42,822 nucleotides of DNA from Streptomyces hayashii (GTDB lineage Bacteria > Actinomycetota > Actinomycetes > Streptomycetales > Streptomycetaceae): the NCBI RefSeq assembly GCF_024539815.1, contig NZ_JAHHIU010000122.1, positions 1 through 42,822 of the forward strand. Direction: 5' to 3'. Below, in pieces: positions 8,542 through 16,429 of the stretch; position 1 is the stretch's first letter, and every line of letters starts with the position of its first letter. The notes under the pieces are model-generated. The model worked only from the letters and a program-made list of their open reading frames with translations. It made no database searches and was not told the DNA's origin. The translations under genes and the position numbers were made by a program.

Positions 8542-9750
8542 GTGTCGAAGGTCGCTCACGACTGTGATGTGCTCGTGGTCGGCGGGGGCATCGTCGGGCT
8601 GTCCACGGCGTACGCGATCACGCGGGCCGCGCCCGGCACGCGGGTGACGGTGCTGGAGAAGGAGCCGGGGGCGGCCCGGCACCAGACGGGACGCAACAGC
8701 GGCGTCATCCACAGCGGGATCTACTACCGCCCGGGTTCGCTGAAGGCGCGGTACGCGGTGCGGGGCGCCGCCGAGATGACGAAGTTCTGCGCGGAGTACG
8801 GCATCCCGCACGCCGTGACCGGCAAGCTGATCGTCGCGACGGACCGGGCCGAGCTGCCCCGGCTGCACGCGCTGGCGCAGCGCGGCCGGGAGAACGGGAT
8901 CCCCGTGCGGGAACTGGGCGCCGCCCAGATCGCGGAGTACGAGCCCGAGGTGCGGGGGCTCGCCGCCCTGCACGTGCGCACCACCGGCATCTGCGACTAC
9001 TCGGCCGTCGCACAGCAGCTGGGGGCGGCTTCCGGGGCGGAGATCCGCTACGGCGCGCAGGTCGTTCGCATCGACCGGCGTCCCGGGCGCGGGGTGGCCG
9101 TGCTCACCTCGCGCGGGGACGTCGTACGAGGGCGCGTGCTGGTGAACTGCGCCGGTCTGTACTGCGACGAGATCGCCCGGCTGACGGGGGACGAGCCCGA
9201 GGTGAGGATCGTGCCGTTCCGGGGCGAGTACTACGAGCTGGCCCGGCCCGACCTGGTGCGCGGTCTGGTGTACCCGGTGCCCGATCCCGCGTTCCCGTTC
9301 CTCGGCGTGCATCTGACCAGGGGCATCGACGGTGGCGTGCACGTCGGACCCAATGCCGTGCCGGCGCTGGCCCGCGAGGGCTACGGGTGGGGCGTCGTAC
9401 GGCCCGGGGAGGCCCTGGCGACGGCGGCATGGCCCGGGGTGTGGCGGATGGGGCGACAGCACTGGCGGTACGGACTCGGTGAGCTGCGCCGGTCGGTGTC
9501 GAAGGCGGCGTTCGTCGACGCGGTGCGCCGGCTGCTGCCGGCGGTGGAGGAGGGGGACCTCGTGCGCACGGCGGCCGGGGTGCGGGCGCAGGCGGTGCTG
9601 CGCGACGGCGGGCTGGTGGACGACTTCCTCATCCGGGAGGGCCCGCGGGCCGTCCACGTCCTCAACGCCCCCTCCCCGGCGGCTACGGCCTCGCTGCCGA
9701 TCGGCCGGGAGGTGGCCCGTCGAGCGCTGGACGCGCTGACGAGCGCGTGA
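8542..9750 (+). CDS. lhgO: L-2-hydroxyglutarate oxidase-like FAD enzyme (DAO superfamily)
   Basis: This encodes about 402 aa. It begins with an FAD-binding Rossmann motif (VLVVGGGIVGLSTAYAI) and continues with the LhgO-type signature HQTGRNSGVIHSGIYY, an FRGEYYEL motif and a C-terminal HVLNAPSPAATASL. Enzymes of this family oxidise L-2-hydroxyglutarate to 2-oxoglutarate, passing electrons to the membrane quinone pool, and so remove a metabolic by-product. I prefer the GTG at 8542 because GGAGGTGG (8527-8534) lies 7 bases upstream; GTG 8536 and ATG 8521 are in frame but badly placed relative to that site. Its stop overlaps the region just upstream of trmB. Substrate could be another 2-hydroxy acid, but the length and motifs fit LhgO well. 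Confidence 0.8.
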   Translation: MSKVAHDCDVLVVGGGIVGLSTAYAITRAAPGTRVTVLEKEPGAARHQTGRNSGVIHSGIYYRPGSLKARYAVRGAAEMTKFCAEYGIPHAVTGKLIVATDRAELPRLHALAQRGRENGIPVRELGAAQIAEYEPEVRGLAALHVRTTGICDYSAVAQQLGAASGAEIRYGAQVVRIDRRPGRGVAVLTSRGDVVRGRVLVNCAGLYCDEIARLTGDEPEVRIVPFRGEYYELARPDLVRGLVYPVPDPAFPFLGVHLTRGIDGGVHVGPNAVPALAREGYGWGVVRPGEALATAAWPGVWRMGRQHWRYGLGELRRSVSKAAFVDAVRRLLPAVEEGDLVRTAAGVRAQAVLRDGGLVDDFLIREGPRAVHVLNAPSPAATASLPIGREVARRALDALTSA

Positions 9751-9823
9751 GTCGTGGCGTCGCCCAGCGCGCGCCCGGCTCCGCACGCCCGGCCGCGCGC
9801 CGTACCCACCTCCCGCGCCCCCG

Positions 9824-9829
9824 TAAAAT
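9824..9829 (+). promoter_or_regulatory. -10 box for leaderless trmB mRNA
   Basis: TAAAAT ends 10 bases before the trmB GTG (9840), and no Shine-Dalgarno sequence lies between. This spacing places the transcript start at or next to the start codon. No convincing -35 box is visible. Confidence 0.5.
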
Positions 9830-9839
9830 CGTCCTCACT

Positions 9840-10685
9840 GTGTCTGATTCCGTGAACACCCCCGCAGCCCCTCAGCCCTCCCCCGGCGGCGAGCACCACC
9901 ACCCGGGTGAGTCCGTCCGGCACACCCGCGCCAAGGGGGAGCCCCGCTTCCCCGACGGGCCGAAGGCCGATCCCGCCGGTTCGCACTTCGAGCGGCGGAT
10001 CCGGAGCTTCCAGCCCCGTCGCAGCCGGGTGACGGCCGGGCAGGCGGACGCGCTGCAGCGGCTGTGGGCCAAGTGGGGACTGGACATCGACGGTCACCCC
10101 GTCGACCTCGCCGAGCTGTTCGGCGGCGACCGGCCGGTCGTGCTGGAGATCGGCTTCGGGATGGGCGAGGCCACCGCGCAGATGGCGGCCGCCGCCCCGG
10201 AGACCGACATCCTCGCGGTGGATGTGCACACACCCGGCCAGGGCAATCTGCTCAACCTCGCGGAGCACCACGGGCTCACCAACGTCCGGGTCGCCAACGG
10301 CGACGCGATCATCCTGCTGCGCGAGATGCTGCCGGCTGACTCGCTCGACGGGCTGCGGGTCTACTTCCCCGACCCCTGGCCCAAGAAGCGCCACCACAAG
10401 CGGCGTCTCATCCAGCCGGAGTTCCTCGACCTGGCCGCGACGCGGCTGAAGCCGGGCGCGATCGTGCACTGCGCCACGGACTGGGAACCGTACGCGGAGC
10501 AGATGCTGGAGGTGCTCACCGCGCACCCCGAGTTCGAGAACACCCGGCCCGACGGCGGGTTCGCGCCCCGGCCCGAGTTCCGTCCGCTGACCCGTTTCGA
10601 GGGCCAGGGCCTGGACAAGGGTCACGTGGTGAACGATCTGCTCTTCCGCCGCGTACAGCATCCCGTCCGGCCCGGGGATCGCTGA
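9840..10685 (+). CDS. trmB: tRNA (guanine-N7-)-methyltransferase
   Basis: This encodes 281 aa. TrmB transfers a methyl group from S-adenosylmethionine to N7 of G46 in the variable loop of tRNAs. Seen: the SAM-binding stretch VVLEIGFGMGEATAQMA, the acidic adenosine-binding strand LAVDVHTPGQG, and the family hallmark VYFPDPWPKKRHHKRR. The last contains the conserved Asp-Pro-Trp-Pro, and Thr/Phe-Glu residues near the C-terminus complete the fold. The first ~60 residues are an actinobacterial extension rich in Pro and His. I chose the GTG at 9840, which starts VSDSVNTPAAP; it lacks a ribosome site but follows a -10 box directly, so the mRNA is probably leaderless. The longer frame from 9747 overlaps the preceding gene. 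Identification is firm. Confidence 0.93.
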   Translation: MSDSVNTPAAPQPSPGGEHHHPGESVRHTRAKGEPRFPDGPKADPAGSHFERRIRSFQPRRSRVTAGQADALQRLWAKWGLDIDGHPVDLAELFGGDRPVVLEIGFGMGEATAQMAAAAPETDILAVDVHTPGQGNLLNLAEHHGLTNVRVANGDAIILLREMLPADSLDGLRVYFPDPWPKKRHHKRRLIQPEFLDLAATRLKPGAIVHCATDWEPYAEQMLEVLTAHPEFENTRPDGGFAPRPEFRPLTRFEGQGLDKGHVVNDLLFRRVQHPVRPGDR

Positions 10686-10739
10686 CCGGTCAAGGGATCA
10701 CCGACCGACCGCCCTCCGCACCACAGTCCCCTCCCTCGT

Positions 10740-10745
10740 TAGGGT
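10740..10745 (+). promoter_or_regulatory. -10 box for leaderless PrsW-family mRNA
   Basis: TAGGGT is followed after 7 bases by the GTG at 10753, with no ribosome-binding sequence between. This is the same arrangement as at trmB, marR and purF in this window. Confidence 0.45.
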
Positions 10746-10752
10746 CGATGCC

Positions 10753-12243
10753 GTGGCCATCAGTCCTCCGTTTCCGCCCTGTCCGCCGCATCCGCCCGGC
10801 GGCGCGCCCGAGGACGGTGTGCTCAGGCACGCACACTGGTGGCAGCGCAGGTGGGTGCGGTACGGGGCGCTGATCACCCTGCTCGCGCTGTCCGGGCTGG
10901 TCATCCTCGCGCTGGTGCGCGAACAGACCGGGACCGAGGGCTTCCTCGTCGGGCTGGGCCTCGCGGTGCTGCCGGTGCCGCTGCTCGTGGCCGCCTTCCG
11001 GTGGCTCGACCGGGTCGAGCCGGGACCCTGGCGGAACCTGGTCTTCGCCTTCGCCTGGGGCGCGTGCGCGGCGGCGCTGATAGCCATCGTCGCCAACAGC
11101 TTCGCGACCCGCTGGATAGCCACCGCCACGGCCGACCCGTCCAGCGCGGACACGCTGGGGGCGACCGTCATAGCGCCGATCGTCGAGGAGTCCGCCAAGG
11201 CCGCGGCCGTCCTGCTCGTGTTCCTCTTCCGCAGGCGGGACTTCACCGGCATCGTCGACGGCGTCGTCATAGCCGGGATCACCGCCACCGGCTTCGCGTT
11301 CACCGAGAACATCCTCTACCTCGGCACCGCCTTCGGCACCGACCAGCTCACGGGCGACACCGGCATCGCCTCGGTCACCGTCGCGACCTTCTTCGTCCGC
11401 GTCATCATGTCGCCGTTCGCGCACCCCCTGTTCACCGTGCTGACCGGCATCGGCTTCGGCGTCGCCGCCCTCTCCGGGCCTCGTCAGCACCTGCGCCGCG
11501 TGCTGCTCCCGCTGGGCGGACTGCTTCTCGCGATGGGCATGCACGCCCTGTGGAACGGCTCGTCGACGTTCGGCGAGTTCGGCTTCTTCGCGGTGTACGC
11601 GGCGTTCATGCTGCCCGCGCTCGGCCTGCTGACCTGGCTGGTGGTGTGGACCCGGCAGCGGGAGCTGCGCACCGTCCGCGAGGAGCTGCCCGCCTACGCG
11701 GCCGCCGGCTGGCTCACCCCGGCCGAGCCGTTCGCCCTCGGCTCGATGCGGGCCCGACGGCTGGCCAGGGACCACGCCGGACGCCACCTGGGCAAGGCCG
11801 CCGCGCGGGAGGTGGCCCGGTACGAGGCGTATGCGACGTCCCTCGCGTTCCTGCGGCACCGGGGCCGACGCGGACGCGCGAACGCGGACTTCGTCGTACG
11901 GGAGAGGGAGCTGCTGAACGAGCTGTGGCGCCGCAAGGACGTCGCCCGGCCCGCGCTGGACCACGCGGCCCGGATGACGGCGCCTCCGGTACAGGTCGTT
12001 CCGCCGCCCTGGCCGGTCTACGGGGCGTACGGGTACGGCCCGGGCCATGGACCGCTCCAGCCGTACGGCCAGGCCCCCGGCCCCGGGTACGGCTACGGGT
12101 ATCCGCCGGGCCCGGCGTACGGGAACCGGCCAGGGCCGGCCGCCGGACTCCCCACGGACCACGGCGGGTACGGGTACCCCGCGGGCCAGGGCGGCCCCGG
12201 ACACCCCACGGGCCAGAGCCCGTACCCCTACCCGTACCACTGA
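10753..12243 (+). CDS. PrsW-family intramembrane metalloprotease-like membrane protein
   Basis: This encodes 496 aa. About eight hydrophobic segments occupy residues 35-300. The PrsW family motifs are in order: IVEESAKAAAVL (the EE-SAK motif), FAFTENILYL (E-N), FAHPLFT, and MGMHALWN (H-A-L-W-N), which together form the proposed metal site. PrsW proteases cleave membrane proteins such as anti-sigma factors, but the substrate here is unknown. The cytoplasmic C-terminal region (about 310-425) is helical and charged. It ends in a Gly/Tyr/Pro-rich tail (YGYGPGHGP, GYGYGYPPGP) typical of Streptomyces members. Start GTG 10753 follows a -10 box closely, suggesting a leaderless transcript. It ends 56 bp from the convergent aldo/keto reductase gene. 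Family assignment firm; proteolytic activity inferred. Confidence 0.85.
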   Translation: MAISPPFPPCPPHPPGGAPEDGVLRHAHWWQRRWVRYGALITLLALSGLVILALVREQTGTEGFLVGLGLAVLPVPLLVAAFRWLDRVEPGPWRNLVFAFAWGACAAALIAIVANSFATRWIATATADPSSADTLGATVIAPIVEESAKAAAVLLVFLFRRRDFTGIVDGVVIAGITATGFAFTENILYLGTAFGTDQLTGDTGIASVTVATFFVRVIMSPFAHPLFTVLTGIGFGVAALSGPRQHLRRVLLPLGGLLLAMGMHALWNGSSTFGEFGFFAVYAAFMLPALGLLTWLVVWTRQRELRTVREELPAYAAAGWLTPAEPFALGSMRARRLARDHAGRHLGKAAAREVARYEAYATSLAFLRHRGRRGRANADFVVRERELLNELWRRKDVARPALDHAARMTAPPVQVVPPPWPVYGAYGYGPGHGPLQPYGQAPGPGYGYGYPPGPAYGNRPGPAAGLPTDHGGYGYPAGQGGPGHPTGQSPYPYPYH

Positions 12244-12299
12244 GGTCTCCCCGGCGGATCATGCCGGCGACGCGGGGACGAACGTCAGGGCTCCGAGGG

Positions 12300-13244
12300 T
12301 CAGGCCGAAGCCCGGGTCAGGGCGGCGATCTCCGCGGTCGTCAGTTCCAGGTCCGCCAGCGCCAGCAGCGCGGGCAGTTGCTCCGGCGTCCGGGCGGAGG
12401 CGATCGGCGCGGCCACCGTCGGCTGCGCGGCGAGCCAGGCCAGGGCGACCGTGGCGACCTGCGCGTCGTGGGCCCGGGCGACCTCGTCCAGGGCGGCCAG
12501 GACCCGGCGGCCGCGCTCTGTGTCGAGGTGCTTGGCGGCGCTGCCGGAACGGGCGCTCTCCACCGTCGTACCGGGCCGGTACTTGCCGGTGAGGAAGCCG
12601 GAGGCCAGCGAGAAGTAAGGGACGGCGGCGAGGCCGAAGCGGGCGGCGACGTCCTGGAGGCCGCCCTCGTAGGTGTCGCGCGAGACCAGGTTGTAGTGCG
12701 GCTGGAGGGCGACGTACCGGGCCAGGCCCTCGCGGTCGGAGAACTCCAGGGACTCCTGGAGGCGTTCGGGAGAGATGTTGGAGGCGGCGATGTGCCGCAC
12801 CTTGCCCGCCTTCACCAGTTCGTCGAGCGCACCGACGATCTCCTCCACGGGCACCTCGGGCCTGTCGAAGTGCGTGTAGTAGAGGTCGATGCGGTCGGTG
12901 TCCAGACGGCGGAGCGAGGCGTCGGCGGCGGCCTTGATGTTGTCGGCGGACAGCCCGCGGAACTCGGGGTGCTGGCCGACCTTGGTGGCGATCACCACGT
13001 CGTCGCGGTTGCCCCGGGCCTTCACCCACCTGCCGAGGACAGTCTCGGACTCACCGCCCGAGTTGCCTTCGGCCCAGGACGAATAGGCGTCGGCGGTGTC
13101 GACGAAGTTGCCGCCGGCGGCCGCGTAGGCGTCGAGCACGGCGAAGGAGGCCGCCTCGTCCGCGGTCCAGCCGAAGACGTTGCCGCCCAGGGCGAGCGGG
13201 AAGACCTCAAGGTCGGAGGAACCGAGTGCGCGAAGAACAGTCAT
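12300..13244 (-). CDS. Aldo/keto reductase
   Basis: This encodes 314 aa, a normal length for a (beta/alpha)8 NADPH-dependent aldo/keto reductase. The catalytic tetrad is visible: Asp and Tyr in FVDTADAYSSW, Lys in VIATKVGQ and His in YYTHFDRP. NADPH-binding sequence is present near the C-terminus (PIASARTPEQL). The N-terminus (MTVLRALGSSDLEVFPLALGG) and WAEGNSGGESE match the AKR group often annotated as general stress or oxidoreductase proteins, so the physiological carbonyl substrate cannot be named. ATG 13244 has no good Shine-Dalgarno sequence. It lies downstream of the M23 peptidase on the same strand, separated by about 200 bp with a tandem repeat and possible stem, so it is probably transcribed separately. 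It converges on the PrsW-family gene. Confidence 0.9.
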   Translation of the reverse strand: MTVLRALGSSDLEVFPLALGGNVFGWTADEAASFAVLDAYAAAGGNFVDTADAYSSWAEGNSGGESETVLGRWVKARGNRDDVVIATKVGQHPEFRGLSADNIKAAADASLRRLDTDRIDLYYTHFDRPEVPVEEIVGALDELVKAGKVRHIAASNISPERLQESLEFSDREGLARYVALQPHYNLVSRDTYEGGLQDVAARFGLAAVPYFSLASGFLTGKYRPGTTVESARSGSAAKHLDTERGRRVLAALDEVARAHDAQVATVALAWLAAQPTVAAPIASARTPEQLPALLALADLELTTAEIAALTRASA

Positions 13245-13358
13245 GGTTCAACTCAACGGTCGCCGGTGCCACGCCCATTCCAGGCGGCTCGCGAAGAACA
13301 GGTGAAGAGGACATGGCACACCCCACTCGTCAGGGAGTTCCCGGAGCGCGTCCTCGGG

Positions 13359-13410
13359 GCCGTCCCGGAAGGGGTCTCCTCCGGACCGTCCCGGAAAGGG
13401 CCTCCTCCGG
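13359..13410. repeat. 26-bp imperfect tandem duplication
   Basis: Two adjacent 26-bp units (13359-13384 and 13385-13410), built around cgtcccggaa and ctcctccgg, differ at only a few positions. CTCGGGG before and CCCCGAG after could pair to enclose the repeat, so it may act as a weak terminator of the M23 peptidase transcript. Confidence 0.6.
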
Positions 13411-13442
13411 GCCGCCCCCGAGCAACGCGCCCCCGGGGTTTC

Positions 13443-14465
13443 TCAGGGGTTGAGGCCCTTGCTGTGCAGCCATGCCGCCGGGTCGATGCCGGTGGGGTTG
13501 CCGTCCGGGTGCACCTCCAGGTGGAGGTGGGCGCCGGTGACGTTCCCGGTCGCGCCCACGCGGCCGATCACCTCGCCGGTGGAGACCTTCTGGCCGACGC
13601 TGACCTTGATCGACGACTGGTGGCAGAACCACAGCTCGGTGCCGTCGTCCAGCGTGAGGATGGTGCGGTAGCCGTAGGAACCGGCCCAGCCCGCCTCCGT
13701 GACGGTCCCGCTGTGGACGGCCTTGATGAGGGTGCCGGTGGGCGCGGCGAAGTCGAGACCGGTGTGGTAGCCGGAGGACCAGAGCGAGCCGGCCTGACCG
13801 AAGGTCGAGGTGATGGTGTACGAGGAGGTCGGCAGCGTGAACTGCTTGGCCAGTTCGGCCAGGCGCGCGGCCTCGGCCTTCTCGGCGGCTTCCTCGGCGG
13901 CCTTCTTCTTTGCGGCGGCGGCCTTGGCCTGGGCTTCTTTCTCGGCCTTGGCGACCGCGTCGGCCGCGGCCTTCTTCGCGGCGGCCGCGGCCTTGACCTC
14001 GTACTGGGCGTGCTGCGACTCGACCTGCGCCATGATCCGGCTGCGCAGGGCCTCGCCCGCGTCGGCGGCGCTCTCGTCGGTGTCGACGGCCGATTCGGAC
14101 CCGAAGCCGGCCAGGGCGGAGGCGGCCTCCGGGGCGGGGTCGTCGTCGGAGATGAGCGAGCCCACGTTGGGCAGGTCCGGTATCGAGATGGAGACCGGGG
14201 CCTTGCCGGTGTTGGCGCTGGCCATCCCGCCCGCGCTGACGGCGGCGATGACGCCGACGCCGAGGACGGTGGAGCTGCGGGCGAACCCGCCGCCGCGCTG
14301 CTTGGCGACCCGGTGCTTGCCCCGGACCGGGCGGACGGACTCCGCGGTGGGATTCCATTCCTCCCAGGGACCCTCGTCGGTGCGGTAGTCGCCGTAGCCG
14401 AAGATCTCGGTGGACCGCTGGCTCGGCGCGTACGGGGCCTCGGGGGCAGGCGGGTTGGACGCCAC
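13443..14465 (-). CDS. Secreted or membrane-anchored M23 (LytM-type) peptidoglycan endopeptidase
   Basis: This encodes 340 aa. A charged N-terminus (residues 1-75) is followed by one hydrophobic segment near 76-95 (TVLGVGVIAAVSAGGMA) that exports or anchors the protein. Next comes an Ala/Lys/Glu-rich coiled coil (about 140-205, AAAAKKAAADAVAKAEKE). The C-terminal LytM domain has its zinc ligands in GYHTGLDF and in AHLHLE; the motif GRVGATGNVTGAHLHLE is typical. M23 enzymes cut peptide bonds in peptidoglycan cross-bridges during growth or germination. The GTG at 14465 has AAAGGAG 9 bases upstream. The leader contains a c-di-AMP riboswitch ending about 23 bases before the start, so its synthesis should fall when c-di-AMP is high. 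Identification firm; exact cross-link cut unknown. Confidence 0.9.
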   Translation of the reverse strand: MASNPPAPEAPYAPSQRSTEIFGYGDYRTDEGPWEEWNPTAESVRPVRGKHRVAKQRGGGFARSSTVLGVGVIAAVSAGGMASANTGKAPVSISIPDLPNVGSLISDDDPAPEAASALAGFGSESAVDTDESAADAGEALRSRIMAQVESQHAQYEVKAAAAAKKAAADAVAKAEKEAQAKAAAAKKKAAEEAAEKAEAARLAELAKQFTLPTSSYTITSTFGQAGSLWSSGYHTGLDFAAPTGTLIKAVHSGTVTEAGWAGSYGYRTILTLDDGTELWFCHQSSIKVSVGQKVSTGEVIGRVGATGNVTGAHLHLEVHPDGNPTGIDPAAWLHSKGLNP

Positions 14466-14488
14466 GCGGGCGCACTCCTTTCCTTCCG

Positions 14489-14635
14489 TCGCCTACCGGG
14501 TTAGCTGACGGGTTCGGAGCGGGAAGGTCTCCTACGCGCGTATACCGGTCGTGGACTCTGCGAGTTCACGACGGCTTCCGCGTGATTCACCCCATGGTGG
14601 TGGTTCCCCGGTTCCCTTGCGGGATTCGGCGCGTG
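14489..14635 (-). promoter_or_regulatory. Cyclic di-AMP riboswitch (ydaO/yuaA type)
   Basis: Read on the minus strand, the leader holds the conserved ydaO blocks in order: GCCGAATCC, GGAACCGGGGAACCA, GGGGTGAATC, a variable stem, then GAACCCGTCAGCTAACC and the closing GGTAGGCG. The first and last blocks pair to form P1 (CGCC with GGCG). Riboswitches of this class bind c-di-AMP and lower expression of the downstream gene, in actinobacteria often a cell-wall hydrolase such as rpfA or an M23/NlpC peptidase, as here. It ends just upstream of the ribosome site of the M23 gene. Confidence 0.9.
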
Positions 14636-14909
14636 CGCACGGAGCCGGCTCTGTTGCCGGCTGGGACGGCCGCGCTGCGTTATCGAACGTTAATAGACCC
14701 AGGGGTAAGTTTCCAAGCCGTTCTGCTTGATCAATAACATTTCCGACCTGGACTTTCAGGCCACCAGCGGCCGAAAACGGGCGAGTTGACCTCGGCCACG
14801 CACGCCTCGGCGGCCACAGGCGTCTGACGACAGGTCAGCGGTCCTGCGCAGGGCGGTCGCACGGTCACGGACCGTGAGGGAATTCCGGGGGAAGGCCCGG
14901 GGAAACGCA
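14636..14909. other. Upstream leader and promoter region of the M23 gene
   Basis: There is no gene here. A perfect AGCCGGC/GCCGGCT hairpin (14643-14662, 6-base loop) stands just 5' of the riboswitch on the minus strand. The AT-rich part (14680-14750) is the likely promoter zone for the riboswitch transcript, but I cannot assign -35/-10 boxes with confidence. Confidence 0.5.
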
Positions 14910-14945
14910 CCGAGGGCCGGAACCCTTTCGGATTCCGGCCCTCGG
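14910..14945 (-). terminator. Terminator of tRNA-fMet
   Basis: A perfect 13-bp stem (CGAGGGCCGGAA core, 14910-14922 with 14933-14945) with a 10-base loop lies 8 bases past the 3' end of the tRNA on the minus strand. The following T-tract is weak, as is common in Streptomyces. Confidence 0.8.
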
Positions 14946-14952
14946 CCTTCAG

Positions 14953-15026
14953 TAGCGGGGACAGGATTTGAACCTGCGACCTCTGGGTTATGAGCCCAGC
15001 GAGCTACCGAGCTGCTCCACCCCGCG
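14953..15026 (-). tRNA. Initiator tRNA-fMet (CAT)
   Basis: This is a 74-nt cloverleaf with anticodon CAT in CTCATAA. It has the initiator hallmarks: three consecutive G:C pairs in the anticodon stem (GGG/CCC) and no Watson-Crick pair at 1:72 (C1 opposite U72), with A73. The CCA end is not encoded. Confidence 0.93.
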
Positions 15027-15086
15027 TCGTTGTGACTCCAGTCTACGCTACTTCCGAGGCGTGAATGACCACGGTCGCCCGCCGCC

Positions 15087-16214
15087 TCACGACAGGTGCC
15101 GGTTGGGGGCCGTCGCCCGCTCCTCGTACTCCCCCAGCAGGAGGACGTCGACGCCCGCGGCCGTCAGCAGACCGGTGCCGTCCGCCTCCCTCACGAAGGT
15201 GTCCGGCTCGCGCCATGCCGTGACCACCCTGCGCACGCCCGCGTCGAGGATGAGCCGGGCGCAGGGGGCGGGGCGGGAGGAGCGGCGGGCGCAGGGTTCG
15301 AGGCTGCTGTAGACGGTCGCCGTGGGAAGCCGAGGGTCGGTGGGGTCGAGCTTGGCGAGAGCCGCCTCCTCGGCGTGCACGACCGGATCGTCGCCCTCGC
15401 GGGAGTGACCGCGCGCCAGCTCCGTTCCGTCGGCGGCCACGATCACCGCGCCGACGCTGAAGGCGGTCTCCGAGGGCGGGCACCGTTCGGCGAGCTCGCA
15501 GGCGAGGGCCAGCCAGTGCCGGTCGGCCGCGACGGCCAGCGGTCCGGCGCCGGGGGCGGTGGGCTGGTAGCGGGTGAGGACGACGTCCTCGATGCGCCGT
15601 GTCTCCACCAGGCGCAGGCGTCCGCCCTGGTAGCCGCCCGGTCCGAAGAGACGGGGCGCGTCGGGGTCGCCCACGAAGAGCGGCGCGAGGACGAGCTGGA
15701 GTTCGTCGGCGAGGCCCTGCCGGAGCAGTTGGGTGTGGATGGTTCCGCCCCCCTCGACCATGAGGCGTCGCACGCCGAGCTCGTCGTGGAGGTGTTCCAG
15801 GAGGCGGCGCCAGTCGAGTGCGGGGCCGAGCGGGACGACGTCCGCGGCGATGCCGAGCGCACGGGCCCGTTCGGCGCCCGCGTCCGTCGTGTACAGCGCC
15901 TTCGCGCCGCCGGTGTGCCAGAAGTTCGCCTGGGCGTCCAGCTCGCCGGAGCCGCTGACGGTGACCTTGAGGGGGTACGGCGGCAGCCCGGCGGCGACGC
16001 GGGCGGCGCGGCGCTGCGGGGAGTTCACCAGGAGCCGCGGGTTGTCCGCGCGGATCGTGCCGGCGCCGATGAGGATGGCGTCGACGGAGGCCCGCACCTC
16101 GTCCACGCGGTCGAAGTCGGCGGGGCTGGAGAGCAGCAGGCGCTCGGGGGTGGTGTCGTCCAGGAAACCGTCGAGGGAGACGGCGGCGGACAGCAGGACG
16201 TACGGGTACGGCAT
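15087..16214 (-). CDS. Bifunctional reductase-deaminase, RibD-like domains in reversed order
   Basis: This encodes 375 aa. The N-terminal half is a RibD-C/dihydrofolate-reductase-like domain (SAAVSLDGFL, GAGTIRADNPRLL, MVEGGGTIHTQLL). The C-terminal half is a cytidine-deaminase-like zinc domain (HAEEAALAKL with SSLEPCARRSSRPAPC). In canonical RibD the deaminase comes first, so the order here is reversed. Such proteins act on pyrimidine intermediates of riboflavin or deazaflavin-like pathways. Context supports this, because GTP cyclohydrolase II is two genes away. I chose ATG 16214, 7 bases after GGGGAG; ATG 16220 is too close, and the longer frame to 16403 runs through a hexanucleotide repeat encoding Arg/Asp/His. 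It is divergent from the MarR gene. Both activities look intact; the pathway is inferred. Confidence 0.8.
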   Translation of the reverse strand: MPYPYVLLSAAVSLDGFLDDTTPERLLLSSPADFDRVDEVRASVDAILIGAGTIRADNPRLLVNSPQRRAARVAAGLPPYPLKVTVSGSGELDAQANFWHTGGAKALYTTDAGAERARALGIAADVVPLGPALDWRRLLEHLHDELGVRRLMVEGGGTIHTQLLRQGLADELQLVLAPLFVGDPDAPRLFGPGGYQGGRLRLVETRRIEDVVLTRYQPTAPGAGPLAVAADRHWLALACELAERCPPSETAFSVGAVIVAADGTELARGHSREGDDPVVHAEEAALAKLDPTDPRLPTATVYSSLEPCARRSSRPAPCARLILDAGVRRVVTAWREPDTFVREADGTGLLTAAGVDVLLLGEYEERATAPNRHLS

Positions 16215-16263
16215 CGGCATGCTCCCCGGGCTCGGTCCGACGACGCCGGCGACCGCGTCGGCC

Positions 16264-16370
16264 CGGTCCCGATCCCGATCCCGGCCCCGGTCTCGATGTC
16301 GGTCCCGGTCTCGGTCCCGGTCTCGGTCTCGGCGTCGGCGTCGGTGGCGGTGGCGGTGGCGGTGGCGGTT
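16264..16370. repeat. Hexanucleotide-type tandem repeat between divergent RibD-like and MarR genes
   Basis: Units of cggtct, cggtcc, gatccc, ggcgtc and ggtggc repeat with period 6 for about 105 bp. The stretch separates the RibD-like start from the MarR promoter. Six-base periodicity preserves any frame, but no ribosome site supports translation. It looks like a variable microsatellite in the shared upstream region. Confidence 0.75.
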
Positions 16371-16394
16371 CAGCGGTTTCAGGCGTCGGCGCTC

Positions 16395-16423
16395 TTGGTT
16401 CAAGTTTGAAACAAACTTACACT
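16395..16423 (+). promoter_or_regulatory. marR promoter with palindromic operator in its spacer
   Basis: TTGGTT (16395-16400), 17 bp, TACACT (16418-16423), then 6 bases to the ATG at 16430, so the mRNA is probably leaderless. Two overlapping palindromes fill the spacer: TTCAAGTTTGAA (16399-16410) and AAGTTTG-AAA-CAAACTT (16402-16418). Binding there would block RNA polymerase, the usual layout for MarR autorepression. Confidence 0.75.
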
Positions 16424-16429
16424 GGGTGC

